Shown: positions 24,401-37,703, numbered from the stretch's first letter. The stretch: DNA of 64,000 nucleotides from Cytauxzoon felis (GCA_020283715.1 JAIQCW010000156.1:106853-170852), one strand, 5' to 3'. The notes: generated by a model not told the origin, from the sequence alone. Made by a program: numbers and translations.

Positions 24401-27400
24401 GATCGTGGCAGGGGTGGAGGTAGTGAGGATGTAACCTCAAGTGGAACTTCATGTAGAGGAGAAGTTGGAGTGGATAGACCTCAGGTTGGTGAAGATGGTA
24501 TTGTTGTGTCCCCTAATGAAACAGTATTGGATCAAAATAATGAATCCCCACATTTAAAAACTTATAGTGTAGATGGGGAAAATTCACCCCATAATTCTGA
24601 TGCTAGTATTAATAAACCTGTGGTTAAACGTTCGGGTAGGCCTAAGAAACAGAAGAAAGTTGATGAAGATACTGGTCCTATTGAACGTATAACTATGCGT
24701 GGTATAACTATAACAAGGAAATCAAGTATAAAAGAATATCGTGATTTTATAAAGAAGAATAGATTGGGTGAGACTATTAAAACGGCAGGTAAAGGTATAT
24801 TAAAGGACGAAATATATAATAAGATTAAAGATAATGTACCGCCGTCATGTATAATAAGGGGTGATTTAGATTTGAAATCATCATCAGATCATCCATTTGG
24901 TTTATCTACAACAAAGCCATTATTAACATTGGTTAATAGAGATGTCAAATTGATTAGAGATTATGATCATTTTTCTAAACGTCAATTGCATAAAATGTCT
25001 ATGTTATTTGACAAACCATTATTACAATTAAATGAACCTAATAGTATTGGTAGTATAAATTTACCAGTATATATGATTGATGATGTTAAATCTGATCCAT
25101 TATTAGCTAATGGTATAATATATATTAAAGATGATATATTATTAAATAAGGTTGAACCATTATTTAATGATATTAATATGTATGCAATTGATATTGAAAC
25201 TACTGGACTTGATTTTAGAAGTGATAATATACGTTTATTACAATTATCTACACCAGATCAACCATCTGTTATTATAGATTTTAAATATTTTAATAAGGAT
25301 ACTTTATTAAATTGTAATTGGTTAAATAGATTATTTGGTAATAAAGATATAACAGCTATATTACATAATGGTAAATTTGATATAAATTTTTTAACGTATT
25401 ATGGTTTTAATATTTCATGTAAATTATTTGATACAATGATTGCAGCAAAATTATTAAGTGGTTTTAGATTTAATATTAGTTGTAAATTAAGTAGTGTAGC
25501 TGAACGTTATTATAATTTAATTATGGATAAGTCACAACAATTCTCAGATTGGTCATTAACACCATTATTTGAAGATCAAATACTTTATGCATCTAGAGAT
25601 TCTAATATATTATTACCATTATATATAATTTTAAAAGAAAAATTAAATAATGAAGAACTTGATACCATAGCTGATATAGAATTTAAATGTTTATTAGCTG
25701 TTTCTGCTATGGAATCCAATGGTATTAAAGTTAATATAGAAAAATTACATCAGTTACAAGATGAACTAAATATAGAACATAATATTGCAGCTAAAAAATT
25801 AGGTGATGCATTAGGAGTAGATAGTATCACTTTCAATTTCAATTCACAAAAATTAGTATTAGCTGCATTACAAAAATTAGGAGTCATGGATAGAACCAAA
25901 AGATCAATCATTTCTGATACATCAGAACAAACACTTTCCAGAAATACCAACCATCCAGCAATCATCGCATTAAGAGAATATAGAAAAACAAATAAAGCAG
26001 TAACCGCATTCACACTCAAAATTCCAAATCATATCAGCAAAGATACAGGTTTGTCTGAATGTAATCTATTATCTATCTTCATTCCGACATTTGCTTCATG
26101 TGAGATCCAACCCACCTCTTTTAGTCCTGCCGTCAGCTCTTCACCTGAGGTCTTTCCACTAGGCGTGGTGCCTCTTCTATTTAGTTATCCCTACGCCTAC
26201 CATATGTCGGCTTCGGGTGTGTCGCCACGATCTCTGGGAGTGGCTCTACTCTTTAGAGATAAGTAAATGGAAGAGGCCTCCACGGCGAGTGGAATGAGAC
26301 GATTTCATGTGGAATGGAGAGTACGAATGTAACCTCAGGTAGAGTTATTGAATGTAAATTTAACTAGATAAATTCTAATATACCTTTTTATTTGTTATAA
26401 ATATTCTAATTAATTATATTTTAATACAGGTCGAATTTATCCTAACTTCAATCAATGTGGCGCAGAGAGTGGTCGATTTAGTTGTGACAATCCAAATTTG
26501 CAGCAGATCCCACGTGATTCAAAGTTTAGGGAATGTTTTGTAGCTGAAGAAGGATATAAATTTGTAATCGCAGATTTTTCACAAATAGAGCTTCGTATAG
26601 CTGCTGATATAGCAGAAGATGTTCGTATGATTGAAGCATATAATAAAGTGAGTTTATTGCAATTTTACATGTAAATATAATCATTTTTCAGGGTACCGAT
26701 TTACATTCTTTAACTGCCAGTATTATCAAGCGTACGTTTAATTGTTCATCTTTAAAATATTTTTTAGAAAAGGATATTAGTGAGGTAACAAAAGAAGAAC
26801 GGCAATTGGCCAAAGCTGTAAATTTTGGTCTCATTTTCGGAATGTCACTTTCAGGATTTAGGATATATGCAGAAACCGGATACAATACCAAATTATCATT
26901 AAATGAAGCCAAGGAGGTATATCTTTCATTCTTTAAAAACTTTAAAGGTATTACACAATGGCATAATCGCATGAAAGTAAGTTTATTTAAGATCAATGTT
27001 AAACCTTTATCCTTTATATAATTTTGAAATGATTGTTATTATACCAATTTATTATTATAGGAGGAGAGACCCACAAAAGTGAGAACATTAAGTGGTAGAT
27101 TATCTATATTTGACTCGTTTTCATTTACGAGATCATTGAATTATCCAGTTCAGGTGAGTTATCGGGTTATTTGTTGTAAAATTAATCTAGGGTACATCTG
27201 CTGATATAACAAAAGAAACAATGGCTAACTTGGTAGATAGGGTAAAACCGATTAACGGTAGAATAATAATGTGTATACACGATGAAATTATACTAGAAGT
27301 ACCAGAAAAACATGCAAAAGAGGTAATTTGATTAAATTACATGAATAAATGTAATAGGGTTTGGATATATTAATTAATACAATGCAAGAAGCCGGTAAAA

Positions 27401-27465
27401 AATTCATGAAACATGTACCATGCGTGGCTGTTGGAAGCATTGGGGATAGTTGGGCCGAAAAGTAG
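21404..27465 (+). CDS. PREX: Apicoplast DNA replication polyprotein PREX (primase-helicase-exonuclease-polymerase)
   Basis: Six exons, 21404-26048, 26430-26647, 26692-26976, 27061-27153, 27191-27322 and 27358-27465, give 1826 residues. Domains in order: primase zinc finger with two CxxC pairs at about 239-264; Toprim (SEGEFDAM about 440, DFDSAG about 485); Twinkle/T7-type helicase with P-loop GSTGSGKTT about 603; a 3'-5' exonuclease (DIETTGLD about 1263); and family A polymerase (DNPNLQQIPR, DFSQIELRIAAD, KAVNFGLIFGMS, CIHDEIILE). It replicates the apicoplast genome. The start is the first in-frame ATG; the hydrophobic stretch at about 28-40 may be the signal peptide. An in-frame modular repeat lies in the linker between helicase and exonuclease, and intron 1 carries another. 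Confidence 0.95.
24206..24490 (+). repeat. Modular repeat translated in frame inside PREX exon 1
   Basis: This copy is degenerate. It starts near GAAGGGGGAATTAAATAGAG and has its best-preserved part at 24338-24450, encoding [23 protein letters not shown] and DVTSSG in the PREX frame. It occupies residues about 935-1029, in the Ser/Asn-rich linker between the helicase and exonuclease domains. Confidence 0.85.
26105..26340 (-). repeat. Modular repeat element, PREX intron 1
   Basis: It is antisense to PREX. It contains CTGCCGTCAGCTCTT, CACCTGAGGTCTTTCCACTA, GGCGTGGTGCC, a diverged first core, the GCCACGATCTCTGGGAGTGG core, CCTCCACGGCGAGTGG and TAACCTCAGG. Confidence 0.88.
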
Positions 27466-27643
27466 TGTCGATTGTACAACCCACTGAGATTTATATGCTA
27501 CACATCAAGCATGTGGATTACATCATAAAGGTGACACATTTTTTTTAGTATAAACTACTACCATGTATTGTGGTTGTAATAAAATAACAATACCTTGTAA
27601 ATGGAATTGTAATAGTAATATATTTTATTAAATTTTTACAATA

Positions 27644-28783
27644 TTATAATGTGTTTAGTTTATGCCATGCGTCTTGCAGGGATTGTGTAATTAGTTCAGA
27701 TTCTAATTTCCTTTGCCAAGTTGATGTTTTTTGTTTATCTGGATGACATACAAGTAATGCGCATCTATAAATTAAAAAAATATGTTAATAAAACTCACTT
27801 GTAATATTTTTTTATAGATTCACAATCACCAATTAGCAAACTCATCGGCATTGGATTCCATGAAACATCATCCCACAAAATCTAAAGTAAACTAGATTAA
27901 AAATTAAATTATAACAACCGACATTGTTGAGTGTGGATAATAATGTTCTTATATCCTTCAGTTTATCACCATTTGTATGTGACCACAATCTTATCCTATT
28001 ACAAATTTCTTCACTTTCTTCTTTATTCAATCCCGATTCATCCAATGACAAATTGCATCTTTTGTCTTCAAAATTGAAGAAATCATCGTCAAAGTCATAT
28101 TTCTTTACATCCACTTTATCAACTTCATCATTAATATCTTCATTTTGGTTAAACCTAGCATCTACACATGGTGATGGCATATCCCAAATATTAACGTTTG
28201 AAGATAGTACATCATCATTGTCTAATTCATTATTTAACCCATCGATATTTCCAGTATTCGAATAATCCTTATAAGCAGCATTGGTCAATGAATCATTCTG
28301 CAACAGATCAATACCGTTTAATTTACTATCTATTTTGGAAACGTTAGAACTAAAAAATAATATCTTTATCCTTATAGAATTATTTATAATTGGCAGAGAA
28401 TGGGTATGATCACTAACAAATACCCAAATATGTCTAACATCTCTGGAATTATTCATATCGTTATAATCACACCTTATTAAAGCATTTGTATTTAGAATAT
28501 GGTTGTTGCTATCAAATTTCTTTAAAGAATCAGTGTTTATGTCATGCGATTTAAATATACCACCAGTATATTGTTCAATGGTCGATAATACAAAGACATT
28601 TACATTAAATTTATAAGAACATGGCAAATATTTAATACTATTAAGTATATTTGTTGTATTGTTGATATTTTTATTAATTATTGTACAATTATAATCATTA
28701 TCATTATATACATTAACTTCATTAATTCCGTTTGGATATATTATCCTGTAAAAAACTAGTAATTTATCATCATCATTCTCCAT
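27644..28783 (-). CDS. Auxilin-like J-domain protein
   Basis: Three minus-strand exons, 27923-28783, 27799-27881 and 27644-27764, give 354 residues. The C-terminal 85 residues form an auxilin/GAK-type J domain: IRTLLSTLNN, ILWDDVSWNPM, the HPD signature in LVCHPDKQK, and a closing LQDAWHKLNTL. Auxilins recruit Hsc70 to uncoat clathrin vesicles. The N-terminal 270 residues are Asn/Asp-rich. Several WDxP/DF-like short motifs (IWDMPSP, DFDDDFFNFED) could be clathrin/AP2-binding, though that is speculative. Exon 1 ends at AAT/GTCGGT. Confidence 0.82.
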
Positions 28784-28975
28784 TTTATTAGCTGTGTGTT
28801 ACAATTAAATTATCGCCACCAACAAATCCTTTTTTTTAGCGTGGTGTATCATATGGTCCCATATATATTCAATACCCATTATATATGTAATTGTTTTTTA
28901 CATATTCGAATATATGATAATTTATGGAATCCTTTTGATAATTTTTAAGATTTTATTAAATGTGTGAACATTAAG

Positions 28976-30687
28976 ATGTCGAAAGTATTTGATCATAAGA
29001 CAGTTGATGTATCTAGTGATGATGAAGACGATGAAAGGATGACATTGGAAACAAAATTTGATCGTCTTGTAAGTAGGCATAGGAAATTTACACGTCAATT
29101 CGATAAAAATATGGAAATGTGTTGTGGTCGTCTAAGTAACCTGATGCATCGAAACATAAATAATCTAACTATAAAGGTACTTAATAGTGTATTTAATATA
29201 AATTTATCTGCATCGAATCTAAAGAATATGGAAAGCAAATATGATGACTGTTCATTATGTCCAAATGTAAAGCATGCTCCTGTGGCTAATAGGAGTGATT
29301 TAAATAAAATCACCATAGATTTAAACGATTCTAGAAACATGGATGTTCTCAGCACACCTCTAAATTATATTAAATCACAAGTTTTCATACTATCGCCGAA
29401 TATATTATCACCTAATAATTTATTAGGTGCCAATGCAGGAAATGATGATGGAAGTTCAAGTTCTACAGAGTCTGATGATGATAATACTACTACTAATAAT
29501 AATAATATAAAGAACAAAAATGATAGTGCAGATGGTAAGTATTGTAATACTATTGTTATTATCAATTTAATACAGATTACTTCGTATTTTTTGTAAATAA
29601 AAATAACAATCCTCTCAATAAACTAGAGGTAATAATAACTGCGTACAAATGGCTAAGAAATAAATCAAATACAATCGTACCATCATTAAAAACATATTTC
29701 GTTAGCCTTGGTATCACAATATTTCAATGGATTATATTCATTATTTCAATCACATTATACAATACTCCAGAAACTCCAACCAAAGGTTAGATACACTAAC
29801 TATCTGTAGGCTAAAATTTTCACATATGTCTGGTACCTCTATTCAACCATCTTTGAAGACTTCTTCCAATTACCTATCTCTAAAGAGTAGAGCCACTCCC
29901 GGAGATCGTGGCGGTGAGGAAGGTATGTATTGGACCTCAAGTGGAAGTGGACTACCCGCAGCTGATCTCAGGGAAGCGAAGGGGGAGGTAAATAGAAGAA
30001 GTCTTTAAGGATTAAAAATAGAGGATTTGAAGCGAACTATATGTTCTTCTATTTTAATAAAATAATACAAAACCTTCAGGTGTTGATGATAGGATATTTG
30101 GTGTATTTAGTGGTTCATTATTGAGAGATAAATTATCGTTACATAGAATAGTGAGCTCGGCTTTTTTTCACAATTCATTGGGTCATTTGATTATAAGCAC
30201 AATGATGCATTTTAGATTTAGTTCTGTATTTGAATCAGTACATGGTGTAGTATTAACCTTACTGATGTATTTCATATGTTCCGCATATGGCATGATTGGT
30301 GTATCATGGTGTATACCTGATGTATTACAGGCTAATGGCATGGCTGGTGACTGGGGTATAGCAGGAGCATTATTGAGCAGGTTATTTGTATTCCCCTACT
30401 TGTTTAGTAGGGAATATCAGCATATAACAAACTTATTTGTCAGTTATATGTGTTTATTTTTTCTTAAAACTATCGGAAAAGGAAGTGAAATTGTTGTATC
30501 AACACATTTATTAAGTGCAATATGTGGGTTTTGTATTGGTACATTAATTAATACAAGATTAAGGGGTGACAATAGTTGTAGTCTAAATAACATTGTTATA
30601 GATTTTTTATGTTCGTTTATATTATTGGCTGTACCAATATCATCAATATTTTTATTATTTATCGCTAACAATACATATATTAAATGA
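28976..30687 (+). CDS. Rhomboid-like membrane protein, probably catalytically inactive
   Basis: Three exons, 28976-29534, 29576-29785 and 30080-30687, give 458 residues. A polar N-terminal cytosolic region (about 200 residues, Asn/Asp-rich end) is followed by a membrane segment (FVSLGITIFQWIIFIISITL) and a rhomboid core: SSAFFHNSLGHLI, then ANGMAGDWGIAGALLS, then STHLLSAICGFCIG. The rhomboid GxSG motif appears as GMAG, so the catalytic Ser seems replaced by Ala. The second catalytic His (STH) is kept. Active rhomboids cleave adhesins in apicomplexans; this one more likely binds without cleaving. Intron 2 carries a modular repeat. Confidence 0.7.
29848..30012 (+). repeat. Modular repeat element, rhomboid-like gene intron 2
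   Basis: It is sense to the host, with both cores intact and open ([33 protein letters not shown]). Its ends differ from the family norm: CTTTGAAGACTTCTTC and GAAGAAGTCTTTAAGG form a different imperfect inverted repeat of about 14 bp. This suggests terminal modules can be exchanged. Confidence 0.85.
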
Positions 30688-31021
30688 TAATGTATTGTAA
30701 AACGTTGGGGTATGTTGTGATTGTGACAGATCTCAATGTGATCACCAACATTTTGATTGTCTTTATAAAAAATTATTCACTATTAAATTTATTTTAAGTC
30801 CAACTCTAATTTATTACCTTTTTAATATTCAAATATTTATTATTTTCATATTTATTAGTATCCATTAGGAATGAGAGATACCAGGTAGTATATAGCTCAT
30901 CCATTGATACAGGATTCTATATATTTAAAGTATCATTTGTAATTTTTATATTTATAAATTACAACCAATTATATTCCAACCGTTTAGTAATGTCTAATTA
31001 TGCTTTAATGGATATTTGCTA
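30688..31021 (+). other. Intergenic, no gene seen
   Basis: These 334 bp are AT-rich with no recognised element. A short frame starting at 30990 (ATG TCT AAT) closes after about 10 codons and is not counted. Confidence 0.4.
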
Positions 31022-33153
31022 ATGGATAGAAATATATTAATAGATGATAAAGGTAATGAATTAGGGTATGGAACTACATCGCAAAATTTAAAGACAATAA
31101 ATGCTATCGGTATAATTAAAGGTTATAATAATTTTAATGAAAAACTGAGAAGTATACCAGATAGCATTAAAAAGAAGTATTTAAAAATTATAAATAGCCA
31201 CTTTGATTATGCTAAAAAGCAATTTATATCCATATTATGGGCATATCTTGATTTAAATGACGAAAAACTTATTAATTATAATTTATTTGATTTATTATTC
31301 AGCAATTGCAATGATAAATGTAATTTATTTGACTTATATATTGATAAACCAAAATTTAATAGCATTAAACAAAATGAAATCAATAAAATTGATTTATTTC
31401 CGGCATCGTCAATTGATGATGAATTAAAGATTGATTATACATACATAAATGATTATAATAATGAATTGAATAGATTAAATTGTAACAATAGTATGGATAT
31501 TATTTTAAAGACAAACTGCGAGAATTTTTTTTAAAACGCATGGATTAACAATAAAAATTAGAAAGTTACCACTAGATTATAACTGCTATAATAATAAAAG
31601 GCTTAAAAATAATAGCTTAAATTTCCCATCATATCACTTTATTTCAAGGCAACGTAGACACATGTTCGAACAAATCATGAGATCAAGAACATTCCTAGAC
31701 ACTAGATACAATAGTTGTAACGAAATGAGGAATTCAAAATCACCATTCTCACTCTTCGAACTACATCCAAATATACTTAATTACTTTAAAGAACTCAAAG
31801 ACGATATAGATGATCCAGAATTCTCAGGTATGTTAACCACCTGAATGAATTAGAAATGATTAATAGTTGTACAACCAATGAATTACTTTCATTTTCTTCA
31901 CATCTTTTCTCAACGTTCCACCTGAGGTCTTTCCACTAGGCGTGGCGCCTCTTGTATTCAGTTCCCCCTTCGCTTCCCTGAGATCAGCTGCGGGTAATTT
32001 ACTTGAGGTCCAATCCATACCTTTGCCACGATCTCTGGGAGTGGCTCCACCCTTTAGGGATATGTAAATAGAGAATGCCTCCACGGCGAGTGGAAAGACC
32101 TCAAGTGGAACTGCAATGGGAAAGGAATGTGATCTCAATGAGTAGAAACAATAATTTATCTGAATAATAAATGACATTTTCATATTAATATATTTAGGTT
32201 TGTACGTGTCATTAACCACAGATGGTTTTGCATCGAGTAGCGAATTGGGCATTGTTAGTCGTACAAAGACGGTTGCGTGGTGCCTGGTTGAATTAATGAC
32301 TAATAATGAGAGATGTCTAAAGTGTTTATGGGTGCATCCACTATTATCAGCTGTTTCTTGCACAAATTTATTAATGGCATTTTTGCCATATATTATATTA
32401 ACATCATTTTCTATGCGCCCATCAAATATCGACTTAAGATATTCCACAAAATTATTTTATGTATGGCTTAATGACTTTGATATGTTCCCAAGACAAGCGT
32501 TGATTTTATTAACAAGTATGAAAAGATTTGGTCTTATTAAACATTATGATAATAAAGATGAATCATTAAAAGTAATAAGTCATGCAGATGCTGGAATACA
32601 AGATGAAGAATGTTATTGTTATTCTAAAGCAGATTGGGAAGATATCGACCAAGTCATTGTTGGATGCACTGAACAACTAATGTTTAATCTTATACCAAAA
32701 TGGATCAAATTAATCAAAACAAATTGTACCCATCTAATAGAAGATATAGACAAACTAATGTCAAACGTGCCATCTGCCAAAACTAAAGAATCGCACAATG
32801 AAATCAAATTTGCAGAATTCACCGGATTAGAACACACAGAAATACGGGTTAGTTTTTAAATATAACACTGGATATTTACTGCTGTTCCATTGAGGCAAGC
32901 CGACTTAAATGGAACAGTAGGAGAAATATCTGGAACTCTTGGTGTGCTACACAATCAAAAACGTTTTATATAACTTTTATAGGATTTATTGATGTACTTG
33001 TATGGTTCCCGTTGGAAATATCGCTTAAAGATAAAGACTGTAAAATTAGGTAAAGTGGAATCTGATGGTTATTTAACACGTGATGATTATATTACATCCT
33101 CAAATGAACGTGAAAACAGAAGGAAGAGAAGAGAAATGCAATCATTACAGTAA
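31022..33153 (+). CDS. Unknown conserved-looking protein with apparent frameshift at a T8 run
   Basis: Three exons are proposed: 31022-31827, 32198-32847, 32983-33153. The product is about 541 residues if the shift is bridged. Exon 1 stays in frame to the T8 run at 31525-31532, where the frame closes. The frame continues one base over, open to the donor at 31828, and then matches the phase of exon 2. The C-terminus is basic (ENRRKRREMQ). No family is recognised. The middle exon is hydrophobic and Cys-containing (LMTNNERCLKCLWVHPLL) and could be helical. One T fewer in the run would give a continuous frame, so a homopolymer error, a fresh mutation or slippage are all possible. Intron 1 holds a modular repeat. 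Confidence 0.55.
31917..32112 (-). repeat. Modular repeat element, intron 1 of unknown gene
   Basis: It is antisense to the host. It has CCACCTGAGGTCTTTCCACTA, GGCGTGGCGCC, both cores (CTGAGATCAGCTGCGGG; GCCACGATCTCTGGGAGTGG), CCTCCACGGCGAGTGG and a closing GACCTCAAGTGG. Confidence 0.88.
32882..32917. repeat. Perfect short inverted repeat in intron 2
   Basis: CTGTTCCATT and AATGGAACAG are exact reverse complements around a 16-base spacer. TTCCATTGAGG resembles the TTCCACTTGAGG module of the dispersed repeat, so this may be a decayed copy. Confidence 0.4.
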
Positions 33154-33504
33154 ATCCTTTAGTAATAATATTTAATTTCTTAAATCAATATATACAATAA
33201 ATTATGGAATATATTTAACAATAGTCGGTGTAATTTCGAAATTTCCTCAGATGAATATAGTGAAGTGATGAATGGTAATATGAGAGAATTACCTTTAATA
33301 TCAACAAGCCACTGAGGATTAGTTAAATTTCCATCTTTTCTGATATTGTGAATTATCGATCATTGTTGTATATGTATGGGAGATGTCATTAAAGGAGGAA
33401 TACACGGTGAGTATAGAGATCTCTGAAATTGAAATTAGAGCCAATACCCCCGTAATAAATAAATCTTTAAGATTTTCCATGAATTGAATGCATAAAACTA
33501 TAAA
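33154..33504. other. Convergent intergenic region
   Basis: This gap lies between the stop of the unknown plus-strand gene and the stop of the minus-strand dUTPase. No gene or repeat element is seen. Confidence 0.4.
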
Positions 33505-34055
33505 TCATCTACCGGTTGATCCAAATCCCTTATCTCCACGTTCTGTCACATCCAGATCGTCTGTAAGCTGTAGAAGTGTAATTATAGGTACAATAATGTT
33601 AATATGAATTAATACCTCAAATTTAATTCCCTCACCGCCATATGATACCATTTGCGCCAACCTATCACCTCTTTTAACGGTATAAGGGAAAGTTTTAATG
33701 TTGTCAAGCATTAATATTACATCACCTCTATATTGTGCATCGATTACACCAACTAAAATTATAAGTATAAAATTGAATATATAAATAATATACCACAATT
33801 CGCCAATCTTAATGGTGTCTTAGATATGCTACTCCTGGGATACAATAGCCATCCTACTGGTTTGCCTAGAACTCCATTGTCTTTTGATTTGTATGCAGCT
33901 ACTTGTAGACCTAAACTAACAGGCTTCGTTTCACCTGGTTCTATGGTAACATCTTCAGAGCAAAATAAGTCCAAACCGCAATCACCATCATAAAATGACT
34001 TATGATTGGTATAAAAATCCTTAACGCTATCAACGGCTTTTAACAATACATACAT
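33505..34055 (-). CDS. DUT: dUTP pyrophosphatase (trimeric dUTPase)
   Basis: Three minus-strand exons, 33794-34055, 33616-33752 and 33505-33567, give 153 residues. All five dUTPase motifs are visible in order: DCGLDLFCSEDV; GWLLYPRSSIS; VGVIDAQYRGDV across the first junction; GDRLAQMV; and RGDKGFGSTG at the C-terminus. The enzyme hydrolyses dUTP to dUMP and PPi, keeping uracil out of DNA and feeding dTMP synthesis. The start is the ATG at 34053-34055; the frame runs slightly further upstream without another ATG. Length is typical of the family. Confidence 0.95.
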
Positions 34056-34220
34056 GGTTATCAATTATTATGAAAAATACACTATAAGACAACATACGAC
34101 GTCACCTTCTACACACTATAATGCATCACATGGAAGAAAAACTTAATGTATAGTAGATGAAAATATATATTACAAAAAATTAAAGCAATATTTAAATATT
34201 GTACATAAGGAGGAAATTTT

Positions 34221-35301
<1,081 letters not shown>

Positions 35302-35447
35302 TATATATTTTAATATTAATTGGTTGATTTACACATATTTAATCATACATTGATGAGATTGTTGGGAATCCAATCTGTATATAGAGGGAGGATAACATGT
35401 ATTTAGAATAAAATTAATTAATTTAAAAAATAAATTGAAATACAAAA

Positions 35448-35785
35448 ATGTCTAGTAAAAAGGATTCTCAGGTATTTTTATTATTAAATTCTATTTCTAT
35501 ATATATAGACTGTACCAACAGCTCCATTGAATCCTAAACCATTCCTAACTAACCTAGCAGGTAAACTAGTAATTGTTAAATTGAAATGGGGAATGGAATA
35601 TAAAGGTAAATAGAATTGATAAAATAGTTATCATTGTATGTATAGGGGTATTAAAATCATTCGATAGTTATATGAATCTACAATTAGAAGATGTAGAAGA
35701 ATGGGAAAATGGTACTATAAAAGGTAAATTAGGCGGTGAAATACTAATTAGATGTAACAATATGCTATATATAAGAGAAAGCTAA
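35448..35785 (+). CDS. SNRPF: Small nuclear ribonucleoprotein SmF
   Basis: Three exons, 35448-35471, 35509-35605 and 35646-35785, give 86 residues, the expected length for SmF. Sm1 and Sm2 motifs are clear: [36 protein letters not shown], then [15 protein letters not shown]. It is part of the heptameric Sm ring of the spliceosomal U snRNPs. It fits an intron-rich genome and carries two tiny introns itself. Confidence 0.95.
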
Positions 35786-35846
35786 TAATATAAATATCAT
35801 AATATAAACAAATATCGCCAAATTATTATTAATTTTATATTCATTA

Positions 35847-37432
35847 TTATAATAATATTTCATCATGTATAAAAGTATATGATTTTATTGTATTTGATGA
35901 TGGTGAAAATATAAACCTTAATGCTAATGATTGAAATACACTGTTACCCCAAAAATTTGAATAATTCAAATTTACATAAATATTCTGATCCTTACTAAAA
36001 AATACACCAAATTTTATATCATCTGTAACCTTATTCTCAACAACTAATTCGCATTTCCTTAAAAAAACATGTTATTATGTCTTGAATAAAAACATACTTT
36101 GTCATTGGATATATTATTGGAGTTATTGCGAAATCCTTATTCCTGAATATCAAACTAGCTTTGCCATCAAATTTATTAAATTTATCAATCACCAATTCCA
36201 TTTTTGGAACAACATCAATATTTTTGCCATAAATCTCAAACAAATTTTCAAGATTTTGTACCAATTCTAATGTTTTTTTCTCTAGATAATTGTATTGGTC
36301 GTACAGATGTAAATACATACCATCATTTGTATTATATGATGTTCCCATCAATAAATTGCGATAACGAAATATAAAATCCAATCTCTTCACAAAATCCAAC
36401 GTATCCAACCTAAAAGATTTCAAGCCAGTATTGAAACCTATAAAATAATTTATCATTAATTTAATTAAGGAAATCTGAAAATTAACACAATTCTCTTGCA
36501 GACAGTTATTCACCTGATGTTACAACCTTACTTCCCTCCTGCAGAGAGCTCTTCTATTTAGTTGTCCCTCCGCTTCCCTGAGATCAGCTACGGGTTCTCC
36601 ACTTCCACTTGAGGTCCAATCACTACACTTCTGCCACGATCTCCGGGAGTGGCTCTACTCTTTAGAGATAGGTAAATAGAAAAGGCCACCACGGCAAGTG
36701 GAAAGAAGAGTTGGATTGGACCTCAGGTGGAAAAGCTCCATGCAATGGAAGATGAAAAAGTATGTGATAATACATATCAATGGGTACAAGTTCGTTTATT
36801 TCACTAAACTACGTTGTAATTATACCTTCTAATGTGACGTTGATGGTTTTAGGTATATCTAGTAGCAAACTTGATGATAGAGATGAGTGATATCCGAGTT
36901 TGATCTAAGTGTGTATGTATAAAAGAAATTAATAAAACACACAGTATATTCTAATGATAATTCATTATATTTAGAAAATTGATAAAGTAAATCTTTATCT
37001 TCAAGTTTTGAAGTAATATTATTAGGTTTTTGTACTAAATTATCATTATATACATTATCTTTATGATCATCTGATTGTCTAATTACACAATCTACTACAA
37101 AGTTATCAAAATCACATTTTTTCCTAATCTAAAAGTATATTATTGTCATGATATAATGATTTTACATCTTCAACATACATCAAATTTGTGTAATGTATTA
37201 TATGGCAGTGAGGATACGGAATCCAGTACACTCTTGAATTGATTATTAGTTTTCTGAAATACATTTTGAATATTTGCTTTATTAGTATTAACATTCTATA
37301 TAAATTGATGTTAAATGAGTTAAAATTATTATCGGATAGAAAGTATGATGTAATTTAAGGAAGAAAACATACCTTTGTATTCATACCATTAATAAATGGT
37401 ATAGATAACAATAAATATATATACAACAACAT
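35847..37432 (-). CDS. Signal-peptide-bearing protein of unknown function
   Basis: Six minus-strand exons, 37373-37432, 37179-37295, 36943-37128, 36826-36904, 36098-36437 and 35847-36057, give 330 residues with all phases matching. The first 16 residues (MLLYIYLLLSIPFING) are a classical signal peptide, so the protein enters the ER or, with a transit peptide, the apicoplast. The body is polar and Asn/Lys-rich. The C-terminal 110 residues alternate hydrophobic and polar residues (YVNLNYSNFWGNSVF), suggesting beta structure. A chloroplast-like outer-membrane beta-barrel was considered, but no family is certain. Intron 4 carries a modular repeat. Confidence 0.6.
36511..36740 (-). repeat. Modular repeat element in intron 4 of secreted unknown
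   Basis: It is sense to the minus-strand host. It has CACCTGATGTTACAACC, both cores, the CCACTTGAGGTCCAATCACTA spacer, a GCCACCACGGCAAGTGG module and a closing GGATTGGACCTCAGGTGG. Confidence 0.88.
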
Positions 37433-37703
37433 ATTTTTTATATTAATATTATAATAAATAATTAAAAATAAATTGTAATGTGTAGGATTCTTATAAATTT
37501 ATCAGCATTAAATACACTTTATCATCTGTTGTCTAATTTATACATTAAAGCCTTTGTGTAATAACAGATTCTATTTAAATATATATTAAGCATACCAATA
37601 TCATTTTATATGTAATATATATGTATCAGTATACCATAAATTATCAAAGAAGTATAATATAATTCTGTGTGGTGCTTTATAATATAGACAAATATAAGTA
37701 TAA

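Noticed and set aside
31016..31021. Start of the unknown gene upstream of 31022
   Set aside because: The only additional in-frame codons are non-ATG, and the ATG at 30990 opens a frame that closes at once.
35847..37432. Calling the secreted unknown an Omp85/Toc75 beta-barrel
   Set aside because: Only a weak alternating pattern at the C-terminus supports it. No POTRA or barrel signature could be recognised by eye.
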